A DNA stretch of 48,550 nucleotides from Rubritepida sp. (GTDB taxonomy: Bacteria; Pseudomonadota; Alphaproteobacteria; Acetobacterales; Acetobacteraceae): NCBI GenBank assembly GCA_028291455.1, contig JAQGHY010000176.1, positions 1 through 48,550 of the forward strand. Direction: 5' to 3'. The notes below the pieces were generated by a model, which worked only from the letters and a program-made list of their open reading frames with translations, searched no databases and had not been told where the DNA came from. This document shows, piece by piece, positions 32,970 to 40,740 of the stretch (position 1 is its first letter; each line of letters starts with the position of its first letter). Both the position numbers and the translations under genes were made by a program.

Positions 32970-34616
32970 TCAGACCTCCCCGGTGACGGGGAGGCGGTGG
33001 CGCAGTTCCTCGACGAGGACCCGATGGTTCTCCGAATAGTCGATGGGCACGACCACGAGATGCACGCCGCCCCCGGCAAAGGCCTTCTCCAGCGTGGGCC
33101 GGAAATCCTCGATGGCTTCGACCCGCGTTCCCTTCGCGCCGTAGGATTCGGCGTATTTCACGAAGTCCGGATTGTTGAAGGTCATGCCGAAATCGGGAAA
33201 CTGGTCCACGGCCTGCTTCCAGCGGATCATGCCGTAGGCCTTATCCTCGATGACCAGGACGACGAGGTTCAGCCCGAGGCGGACGGCGGTTTCCATCTCC
33301 TGGCTGTTCATCATGAAGCCGCCATCGCCGCAGACGGCCATGACGCGGCGCTCCGGATACAGCATCGCCGCCATCATCGCCGAGGGCAGGCCAGCACCCA
33401 TAGTCGCGAGGGCATTGTCGAGCAGAAGCGTGTTCGCCACCCGCGTCCGGTAATTCCGCGCGAACCAGATTTTGTACATGCCGTTGTCGAGCGCGAGGAT
33501 GCCGTCTGCCGGCATGACTTCGCGCACGTCGTGGACCAGGCGCTGCGGGGTGAAGCGGTCCTCCGTGGCGCGCGCGGCGATCCGCTCAAGGATGCCTTCA
33601 CGCAAGGGCAGTAGCGCCTGGGCATTAGGGATCTTGCCTTCGATGCGATCGGCCAACAGCCGCAGCGACGGCCCGATATCGCCGACGACCTCCGCCTGCG
33701 GGAAATAGACCTGCTCGATATTGGCCGGCATGTATCCGATGTGGATGACCTTCGGACCCTCGGCCCCCATGATGAAGGGCGGCTTCTCCACGGTGTCGTG
33801 GCCGATGGCGATGATGAGATCGGCCCGCTCGATGGCCTCGTGCACATAGTCGCGTTCGGAGAGCGCGGCCGTGCCCATGTAGAGCTCGGTTCCACCCGGA
33901 ACGGTGCCCTTGCCCATCTGCGTCGTGAAGTATGGAATCCTGGTCCGCAACACGAATTGCGCGAGATCCGAAGTCGAACGCGGCCGCGACGCGGCAGCTC
34001 CCAGCATCAGCAGTGGGCGCTTGGCCTCCAGGATCATCTGGGCCGCGCGGTCGAGGGCTTCACCGCTGGCGAGCGGCAATTCCAGCGGGTGCGGCGGGAT
34101 CAGGGCAACGTCCTCGCACTCTTCCGCGGCGATGTCCTCGGGAAGCTCCAGATGGACGGGGCCGGGGCGCTCCTCCTGCGCGATGCGGAAGGCTTCACGC
34201 ACGAGCGTGGGGATCATCAGCGGGGAGACGATCTGGCGGGAGAGCTTGGTCAGCGGCTTCATCGCGGCGACGATGTCGACGATCTGGAACCGCGCCTGGC
34301 GTGACGACAGGATGCCCTTCTGTCCCGTGATCATGATCATCGGCATGGCCCCGAGCAGCGCATAGCCGGCGCCCGTCGAAAGGTTCAGCGCGCCCGGGCC
34401 GAGCGTGGTGATGCAGACCCCCGGCTTGCCGGTGAGTCTGCCGTAAGTGGCTGCCATAAAGGCCGCGGCCTGTTCATGGCGGGTCAGGACAAGCTGGATG
34501 GACGACTTGCGGATGGACTCGACGACGTCGAGGTTTTCTTCCCCGGGAATGCCAAAAATCCGGTCCACGCCCTCATTTTCCAGGGCGGCAACGAGCAGGT
34601 CAGAGCCTTTGGCCAA
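32970..34616 (-). CDS. Acetolactate synthase-like thiamine-diphosphate enzyme
   Basis: A ThDP enzyme of the acetohydroxyacid synthase/2-oxoacid decarboxylase family, 548 residues. TTG 34616 is the start: GGAG lies eight bases upstream and the next residues AKGSDLLVAALENEGV are the normal family beginning. The catalytic Glu is E48 in LTRHEQAAAF. The central domain follows, and the cofactor motif is CGDGGFMMNSQEME through VLVIEDKAYGMIRWKQ. No small regulatory subunit is adjacent, which argues for a catabolic rather than a biosynthetic role. It is operonic with the aldehyde dehydrogenase. Confidence 0.88.
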   Translation of the reverse strand: MAKGSDLLVAALENEGVDRIFGIPGEENLDVVESIRKSSIQLVLTRHEQAAAFMAATYGRLTGKPGVCITTLGPGALNLSTGAGYALLGAMPMIMITGQKGILSSRQARFQIVDIVAAMKPLTKLSRQIVSPLMIPTLVREAFRIAQEERPGPVHLELPEDIAAEECEDVALIPPHPLELPLASGEALDRAAQMILEAKRPLLMLGAAASRPRSTSDLAQFVLRTRIPYFTTQMGKGTVPGGTELYMGTAALSERDYVHEAIERADLIIAIGHDTVEKPPFIMGAEGPKVIHIGYMPANIEQVYFPQAEVVGDIGPSLRLLADRIEGKIPNAQALLPLREGILERIAARATEDRFTPQRLVHDVREVMPADGILALDNGMYKIWFARNYRTRVANTLLLDNALATMGAGLPSAMMAAMLYPERRVMAVCGDGGFMMNSQEMETAVRLGLNLVVLVIEDKAYGMIRWKQAVDQFPDFGMTFNNPDFVKYAESYGAKGTRVEAIEDFRPTLEKAFAGGGVHLVVVPIDYSENHRVLVEELRHRLPVTGEV

Positions 34617-34829
34617 TACATATTCTCCAGATGGACAGGAAGGCTGGTCGAGGCACGACCTTACGACTGACAAATGGTCGGCGGCACCCCAGGCGCAATG
34701 TCGAAGGACCCAGCATCGTCCAATTGCCACCCAACCTGGACATCCCGCAATTTACAGTTCCGTCCTGCCGTGACTACGCTCCATCGGGCATCGCGACACC
34801 GGCCCGTCCCTCAGAAGGAGCTCCGCCCG

Positions 34830-35855
34830 TTGCGCCACGTTCTGCTTGCCCCGCTCGTCGCGGCTGCCGCCGCGCTGCTCCTCTCCGCCATCCCCGCCTT
34901 CGCCGGCACCACGCTCGATGGCGTCCGCCGCAACGGCTACGTGCGCTGCGGCGTCTCCGGCGGTGTGGCGCATATGTCGATGCCGGACAGCGCCGGCCGC
35001 TGGCAGGGCTTCGACACCGAGATGTGCCGTGCCGTCGCCGCCGCCGTCTTCGGTGACGCCGAGAAGGTCCGCTTCGTGCCCACCACCGCGCAGAGCCGCT
35101 TCACCGCGCTGCAGTCCGGCGAGGTGGACATGCTGACGCGCACCACGGCGCTCTCCATCTCGCGCGACAGCACGATGGGCCTCACGCAGACCGTGGCCCA
35201 TTTCTTCACCGGCCAGGGCATCCTGGTGCATCGGCGGACCGGCGCGACGAAGGCCAGCGACCTCAACGGCGCCACCATCTGCGGCACGACGGGTAGCATC
35301 ATCGAGCGCAACCTCGAGGACTACGCGCGGGCCAACAACATCCGCTTCCGCACCATTTCCTTCGACACGCAGCCCGCGGTGTTGGAGGCCTTCCTCGCCG
35401 ATCGCTGCGACGCCATCAGCAACGACATGATCAACCTCTCGGCCAACAGACTGGCCGCGCCCGACCCAGCCTCCCTCGTCCTGCTGCCGGATCTGATCCA
35501 GAAGGAGATGCACGGCATCCTCGTGCGCAACGGCGACCCCGAATGGGCGACGCTGACGCGCTGGACGGTCTTCGCGCTGATCCAGGCTGAGGAGTTCGGC
35601 ATCACCCGCGCGAACGTCGACGAGATCCGCCGCACCTCGACCGATCCATCTGTCCGCCGGTTCCTGGGCTTGATCGAGAATGTGGGTATCGGCTTCGGCG
35701 CCTCCGCCAATTTTGCCTATGACGTCGTTCGCTCCATCGGCAATTACGGCGAGCTTTACGAGCGCACCGCCGGCTCAGGCGGTCTGGGCATGGAGCGCGG
35801 GCCGAACCGGACCTGGACACAGGGCGGGCTGCTCATATCCTGGCTCTGGCAATAA
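34830..35855 (+). CDS. Amino-acid ABC receptor, AapJ-like (orphan)
   Basis: Periplasmic general amino-acid receptor, 341 residues from TTG 34830; AAGGAG (34815-34820) and the signal peptide (RHVLLAPLVAAAAALLLSAIPAFA) fix this start. Family 3 receptor features are TLDGVRRNGYVRCGVSGG, GFDTEMCRAVAAAVFGD, MLTRTTALSISRDS, and AICGTTGS-like TICGTTGSIIE. It ends with the AapJ-type MERGPNRTWTQGGLLISW. The AapQMP permeases and ATPase that normally follow are missing. The next gene is instead an aminotransferase 20 bases downstream. Confidence 0.9.
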   Translation: MRHVLLAPLVAAAAALLLSAIPAFAGTTLDGVRRNGYVRCGVSGGVAHMSMPDSAGRWQGFDTEMCRAVAAAVFGDAEKVRFVPTTAQSRFTALQSGEVDMLTRTTALSISRDSTMGLTQTVAHFFTGQGILVHRRTGATKASDLNGATICGTTGSIIERNLEDYARANNIRFRTISFDTQPAVLEAFLADRCDAISNDMINLSANRLAAPDPASLVLLPDLIQKEMHGILVRNGDPEWATLTRWTVFALIQAEEFGITRANVDEIRRTSTDPSVRRFLGLIENVGIGFGASANFAYDVVRSIGNYGELYERTAGSGGLGMERGPNRTWTQGGLLISWLWQ

Positions 35856-35875
35856 TATTCCAAGGAATGCAAGAA

Positions 35876-37204
35876 ATGCCGCTCGACGCCCCCGCCGCCC
35901 CGCGCAACACGGATCTGGAGACCGCCCTCGCCGAAGCGCGCGAGAGCTATGTCGCCGCCCGCCCGAAGAGCGCCGCCGCCTATGAGCGCGCGCGCCAGGT
36001 CATGCCGGGCGGCAACACGCGCTCGACGCTGTACTACTCGCCCTTCCCGACTGCGATGGAAAGCGGCGAGAGCTGCTACCTCAAGGACATCGACGGCCAC
36101 GACTATCTCGACCTCTGCGGCGAATACACCGCTGGATTGTTCGGCCATTCCGAGGCGCGGATCATCAAGGCGATCGAGGCCGCGATCGGCCGCGGCCTGA
36201 ACCTCGCCGCCGTCGGCGAGCGCGAATCCACCTTCGCCGCGATACTTTGCGCGCGCTTCCCGTCGGTAGAGCTCATCCGCTTCACCAATAGCGGCACCGA
36301 GGCCAATCTACTGGCGCTCTCCGCCGCACGCGCCTTCACGGGCCGGACGCGGCTGCTGGCGATGAATGGCGGCTACCATGGCGGCATGCTGACCTTCGTC
36401 GGCGGCGGCAGCGCGGTGAACGCGCCGTTCCCGGTGACGCTGGCGTCCTACAACGACATCGAGGGCACGTTGGCCCTGATCCGCGAGTTCAAGGACGAGC
36501 TGGCCAGCATCCTGGTGGAGCCCATGATGGGCAGCGGCGGCTGCATTCCCGCTTCGGTCGAATTCCTGACCATGCTGCGCGAGGCCGCGACGGAATACGG
36601 CATCGTCCTGACCTTCGACGAGGTGATGACCAGCCGGCACACCTCCGGCGGGCTGCAGAAGATGCACGGCATCACGCCCGATCTCACGTCGCTCGGGAAA
36701 TACATCGCCGGCGGCATGTCCTTCGGCGCGTTCGGTGGGCGGGCGGACATCATGTCCATGTACGACCCCGCGAACCCCAAGGCGCTGCCGCATGGCGGCA
36801 CCTTCAACAACAACGTGCTCTCGATGTCGGCCGGGCTGGTCGCCATGGGCGAGATCTTCGACGACGGCACTGCCGAGGCCCTGCGTGCGCGGGGCGATTC
36901 ACTGCGCGCCTCGCTGAACGCCGTCTGTGCAAAGCACCGGGTGCCGGTGCAGTTCACCGGCATCGGCAGCATGATCCAGCCGCATTTCCGCACCGGCCCC
37001 ATCCTGCGGCCCTATACCTCCAGCCCGGCCGAGGATGCCCGGCGCGAGCTGTTCTTCCTCGACCTGATGGCCGCGGGCATCTACATCGCGCGGCGCGGCA
37101 TGGTGGCGATGAGCCTGCCCGTCGGCGATGCGGAATGTGAGCGCTACGTGGCGGTGGTGGATGCCTTCTGCGCCTCGCGGAAGCCATTGCTCGGCGACGC
37201 CTGA
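35876..37204 (+). CDS. Class III aminotransferase, glutamate-1-semialdehyde aminomutase-like
   Basis: A PLP enzyme of 442 residues. ATG 35876 is preferred to ATG 35867 because AAGGA sits nine bases before it. The opening QVMPGGNTRSTLYYSPFP matches the aminomutase-like branch. PLP contacts include SGTEAN (139-144) and FDEVMTSR with D248, and the Schiff-base lysine is K275 in SLGKYIAGG. Coupling to an amino-acid receptor argues for amino-acid catabolism rather than heme synthesis. Whether it transfers an amino group out or moves it within the substrate cannot be told. Confidence 0.87.
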   Translation: MPLDAPAAPRNTDLETALAEARESYVAARPKSAAAYERARQVMPGGNTRSTLYYSPFPTAMESGESCYLKDIDGHDYLDLCGEYTAGLFGHSEARIIKAIEAAIGRGLNLAAVGERESTFAAILCARFPSVELIRFTNSGTEANLLALSAARAFTGRTRLLAMNGGYHGGMLTFVGGGSAVNAPFPVTLASYNDIEGTLALIREFKDELASILVEPMMGSGGCIPASVEFLTMLREAATEYGIVLTFDEVMTSRHTSGGLQKMHGITPDLTSLGKYIAGGMSFGAFGGRADIMSMYDPANPKALPHGGTFNNNVLSMSAGLVAMGEIFDDGTAEALRARGDSLRASLNAVCAKHRVPVQFTGIGSMIQPHFRTGPILRPYTSSPAEDARRELFFLDLMAAGIYIARRGMVAMSLPVGDAECERYVAVVDAFCASRKPLLGDA

Positions 37205-37225
37205 TCTCCGCCTTCGCCGGGAAAC

Positions 37226-37510
37226 TCAATAGGACGGGAGAATTCCGGTCGCCTGGTAAGTGTTCCAGCAGGAGGCGGCGACTTCGTCACCGAACTGCTG
37301 CACCGACGAGCCTTGCATGATCGCGCCGGGCAGCGCCGTGGCAGGCGAGGGCGCGGCACCAGCCATCTGGCCGCGCGCGGTGCAGATCTGGCGCGCCTGT
37401 TCGTCCGGCGGATGGGGCGGCTGGACCAGGATCAACTGCTCTCCGGGTGGGCCGGCGGTACAGCCTGCCAGGGTGATCAGGGCCGCTGCCGCCATCGACG
37501 CAATACGCAA
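37226..37510 (-). CDS. Small lipoprotein
   Basis: A 94-residue predicted lipoprotein starting at TTG 37510 (GGGAG nine bases upstream), giving the signal MRIASMAAAALITLAGC with lipobox LAGC. ATG 37495 is an alternative start. The mature part is Pro-rich at first (QPPHPPDEQ) and contains two further cysteines (QICTARG; ASCWNTY) that could form a disulfide. I do not recognise the family. It is convergent with the aminotransferase and divergent from the M20 gene. Confidence 0.65.
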   Translation of the reverse strand: MRIASMAAAALITLAGCTAGPPGEQLILVQPPHPPDEQARQICTARGQMAGAAPSPATALPGAIMQGSSVQQFGDEVAASCWNTYQATGILPSY

Positions 37511-37612
37511 TCCCGCTTCTCCCGCCTGGAGGGGCGACTGTCCACCGGAACGCGTTCGGGGTCCATTGGTGTTGGCTTTGCCGGATGCGAGCGGGCGAGA
37601 GGAGATCGGGTT

Positions 37613-38881
37613 TTGAAACTTGCGGAAGCGGTCACGGCACAGACAGCGCTGGTTCAGCGGCTGCTGGATGGCGTCGCCGCCATCGGTGACGATCCCCCCG
37701 GCATCACCCGCGATGCCTATGGCCGCGGTGAGAACGAAGCCCAGGCGCTGATCGCCGAGGCCGGACGCGCCCTGGGGCTCGAAACCTCCTCCGATGCCGG
37801 CGCCAACCTCACCCTGCGCTGGGCTGCAAGGGAAGCGAAGGCGGCGCCGGTGCTGATCGCCTCGCATCTCGACAGCATCGTCCAGGGCGGCAATTTCGAC
37901 GGTGCGGCGGGCGTCATCGCTGGCATCGGCGCCATCGCCGCGTTGCAGGCCGCAGGCATCGAGCCCCGGCGCGATATCGAGGTCATGGCGCTCCGGTGCG
38001 AGGAATCCGTCTGGTTCGGCCTCGGCCTGATCGGCAGCCGCTGCCTCCTGGCGCGGCTGCCCCCCGGTGCCCTCGACCTGCCGCATGCGCGGTCCGGCCG
38101 CACCCTCGCCCAGAGCATCGCGGCCTGCGGCGGCGATCCCGCGCGGCTGCGCCAGGGGACGCCCCTACGCGACCCGCGCGACATCGGCGCCTACCTGGAG
38201 GTCCATATCGAGCAGGCGCCGCAGCTGGTCGAGGCCGGGGCGCCGGTGGCGATCTGCCTCGCCAATCCCGGCAACGTGCGGCACCCGTTCATCGGCATCA
38301 CCGGCGAGGACGCGCATACCGGACTGCCGCACCGCTTTCGCCGCGATGCGGCGCTGGCGGGCGCCGATCTCTCGCTGGCGCTGGAGCGCATGTGGCTCGC
38401 GGAGGAGGCTGCCGGCCGGCCCATGGCCGTCACCATCGGCCGCTTCCACACGCTGCCGGAGCGGCACAGCCTGACCGCCATCGCCGGAGACTTCGAGCTC
38501 AGCCTCGACCTGCGCGCCTTCAGCGCGGACCACCTGAAGGCCTTGGAGGTCGAACTGGGCGCCATCGCGGCGGAGATCTCCGCGCGGCGCGGCGTAACCA
38601 TCCTCCTGGGCGAGCGTAGTGCTGCCGCGCCGGGGCTGATGGATCCAGGGCTGATCGCCGGGTTGGCCGCCGCGGCCGTGCGCTGCGGCCTGGATGCTCC
38701 CAAGCTGAACAGCCCCGGCAGCCACGACGCCAACAACTTCGCGGCGGCTGGCGTAAAGACCGGCATGCTGCTGGTCAGGAACCGCAACGGCAGCCACAAC
38801 CCGCATGAGGCGATGGAGACCGCCGATCTCATGGCGGCCATCAGCGTGCTCGCGGAGTGGATTGCGAACGGGGACGCATAA
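37613..38881 (+). CDS. M20-family amidohydrolase (N-carbamoyl-L-amino acid hydrolase/allantoate amidohydrolase type)
   Basis: A dinuclear metal hydrolase of 422 residues that cleaves carbamoyl- or ureido-amino acids. The start is TTG 37613 with GGAG eight bases upstream. Metal ligands are visible: H85 (SHLDSIV), D96 (GGNFDGAAG), E130/E131 (RCEESVWFG), H198 (HIEQ) and the C-terminal SPGSHDANNFA. The dimerisation lid domain lies between (EDAHTGLPH...RFHTLPERHS). It may act on the same nitrogen compounds as the nearby receptor and aminotransferase. The exact substrate is not decided by the sequence. Confidence 0.9.
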   Translation: MKLAEAVTAQTALVQRLLDGVAAIGDDPPGITRDAYGRGENEAQALIAEAGRALGLETSSDAGANLTLRWAAREAKAAPVLIASHLDSIVQGGNFDGAAGVIAGIGAIAALQAAGIEPRRDIEVMALRCEESVWFGLGLIGSRCLLARLPPGALDLPHARSGRTLAQSIAACGGDPARLRQGTPLRDPRDIGAYLEVHIEQAPQLVEAGAPVAICLANPGNVRHPFIGITGEDAHTGLPHRFRRDAALAGADLSLALERMWLAEEAAGRPMAVTIGRFHTLPERHSLTAIAGDFELSLDLRAFSADHLKALEVELGAIAAEISARRGVTILLGERSAAAPGLMDPGLIAGLAAAAVRCGLDAPKLNSPGSHDANNFAAAGVKTGMLLVRNRNGSHNPHEAMETADLMAAISVLAEWIANGDA

Positions 38882-38954
38882 AGATCGGCGGCCGGATGGC
38901 GCTCTCCGCACGGGGGCTTCAAAGTCGCCGCGATTTAGAAAATGGGCCAGCCGC

Positions 38955-39920
38955 ATGAGACGCGCCTTCGCATCACTCCTTCTGTCGTTTGCGCTCGCGC
39001 ATCCCGCGGCGGCGCAGCTCGATCCGGCCCGCACCGTGCGGGTGGTCGTGGGCTATGCGCCCGGCGGTGCCTTCGACGTCATGGGCCGCTTGGTCACGGA
39101 TGGCCTGCGCGAGCGCCTCGGCGTCACCGCAATCATCGACAACCGCCCCGGTGCCGGTGGCACCATCGGTTCCGACTACGTAGCCAAGGCGCCGGCCGAC
39201 GGCACGGTGCTGCTCATCGGCGGAGCCGGCACCCATGGCGTGACGCCTGTCGTCCGCCGCAACCTGCCCTTCAATGCCGGCCGGGATTTCACGGCGGTCG
39301 CCAGGTTGGCGGAATTCGCCAATGTCATGGTCGTCGGTGCCGGATCGCCCGCGCGTAGCGTGCAGGAGTTCATCTCGCTGGCTCGCGGGCGCGCCGGCGG
39401 CGTGAACTTCGGCTCCCAAGGCGCCGGCACCTCGATCCATTTGACGGGCGAGTTGTTCCGCCTGCGGACCGGCCTAGAGATGACGCATGTGCCCTATCGC
39501 GGCAGCGCGCCGGCCGTGCTGGACCTGCAGACCGACCGCATCCAGGTGATGTTCGACAACCTGCCCAACGTCTTCGGCCTGATCCAGGGCGGATCGCTGC
39601 GGGCGCTGGCCGTCACCTCCACCCAGCGGGTCGCCTCCCTGCCGGATGTGCCGACCATGGCCGAGGCAGGTGTCCCGGACTTCGTGGTGTCGAGCTGGGT
39701 GGGCGTCTTCGGCCCCGCCGGCCTCTCGCCCGCGACGTTGCGGCAGCTCTCGGACGCCATTGTCGAAACGGTGCGCTCCCCGGCCGGCCAGGCCCGCCTG
39801 CGGACGGTGAGCGCCGAGCCTTCACCCGCGCCCGCCGCCGAGTTCGACACGGCGTGGCGCGGGGATATGCGGCGCTGGGCCGAGGTCGTGCAGGCTGCAC
39901 AAATCGTGGTCGAGGACTGA
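38955..39920 (+). CDS. Bug/TctC-family periplasmic receptor
   Basis: Solute receptor, 321 residues from ATG 38955, with a Sec signal peptide (MRRAFASLLLSFALAHPAAAQ). Landmarks are DPARTVRVVVGYAPGGAFD, VTAIIDNRPGAGGTIGSD, DGTVLLIGGAGTHGV, THVPYRGSAP and VSSWVGVFGPAGLS. It follows the M20 gene on the same strand after 73 bases, so it may deliver that enzyme's substrate. No TctA/TctB genes accompany it. Confidence 0.9.
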   Translation: MRRAFASLLLSFALAHPAAAQLDPARTVRVVVGYAPGGAFDVMGRLVTDGLRERLGVTAIIDNRPGAGGTIGSDYVAKAPADGTVLLIGGAGTHGVTPVVRRNLPFNAGRDFTAVARLAEFANVMVVGAGSPARSVQEFISLARGRAGGVNFGSQGAGTSIHLTGELFRLRTGLEMTHVPYRGSAPAVLDLQTDRIQVMFDNLPNVFGLIQGGSLRALAVTSTQRVASLPDVPTMAEAGVPDFVVSSWVGVFGPAGLSPATLRQLSDAIVETVRSPAGQARLRTVSAEPSPAPAAEFDTAWRGDMRRWAEVVQAAQIVVED

Positions 39921-40115
39921 GAGAGCGGGCCCTGCCGGCGCAGAACTGACCCTAAACCGACACACTCAAAACGTGATCCCGCATGGTAAGAGTTCTCCAT
40001 GAAAAAAGGATTCCGTCCGGGTAGCTCCCGGGCATGCGCCTGACGAGATTGATCCGGCCCAAAAGGCCGATGCCCTCAGGGGCCCATCAATCATCACGAA
40101 CTTCGTCAGGATATC

Positions 40116-40727
40116 ATGTTTTCCCCCCGGGGCGGCTCGCCCCTTATTTACCGACGGATCAGCCGGGCTGATCTTTCGGCCATCGAATTGCTGGATCTCG
40201 ATCCGGAGCAGGTCGCCAAGTTCCTTGGCCCTCTCGCGGATATCCTCGACGTCGTCCGCAAGGGGCCTGTCCACACCCTCATCGGCGTCCAGGCGTCGGG
40301 TGAGCTGATCGGCTTCTACGTCGTCCATCCGGATCATCGGGACGCCTCCTGTTGGTGGCTGGGCTGGCTCGCGATCGCACGCCCGCATCAGGGCTTCGGA
40401 TATGGCCGCGCCATCCTCTCCGCCGCGATGGAGCGGTTGCGCCATATCCCCGGCTGCCGTCGCATCCGGCTGCTGGTGGCTTACGACAACCACGCCGCCC
40501 GCCGCATGTATGACCGCGAGACCTTCCGGCCCGTGGACGTCATGGCCGGCACGGGCGAGCTCGTGCTCGAATGCGACCTGGAGGACGGGCAGCCCTACGA
40601 GGTCGTGACGCCGGGCACCCTGGGCTGTGGCTTTGCAAATCGCGATCCCAGCCACCTCCGCCTGAGGCCCCGGACCGGGCCGCATGCCGCCCGGGTGATC
40701 GGTGTGGAGCGTGGCCCTCCCGCCTGA
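40116..40727 (+). CDS. GNAT-family N-acetyltransferase
   Basis: A 203-residue protein. The acetyl-CoA pyrophosphate-binding motif A is RPHQGFGYGRAI (89-100), preceded by the core strand WWLGWLAIA and followed by VAYDNHAARRMYDRETFRPV (motif B). The about 45-residue C-terminal extension after the fold is unusual and Arg/Pro-rich. AGGA lies just upstream of ATG 40116. It sits 13 bases before the D-aminopeptidase gene in the same direction; modification of an amine such as a D-amino acid is possible but not shown. Confidence 0.82.
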   Translation: MFSPRGGSPLIYRRISRADLSAIELLDLDPEQVAKFLGPLADILDVVRKGPVHTLIGVQASGELIGFYVVHPDHRDASCWWLGWLAIARPHQGFGYGRAILSAAMERLRHIPGCRRIRLLVAYDNHAARRMYDRETFRPVDVMAGTGELVLECDLEDGQPYEVVTPGTLGCGFANRDPSHLRLRPRTGPHAARVIGVERGPPA

Positions 40728-40740
40728 GTGCCGTTGTGCC

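Noticed and set aside
40060-40085. Short hairpin CGGCC-CAAAA-GGCCG upstream of the GNAT gene
   Set aside because: The 5-base stem is expected by chance at this GC content, and it lies away from any gene end that needs a terminator.
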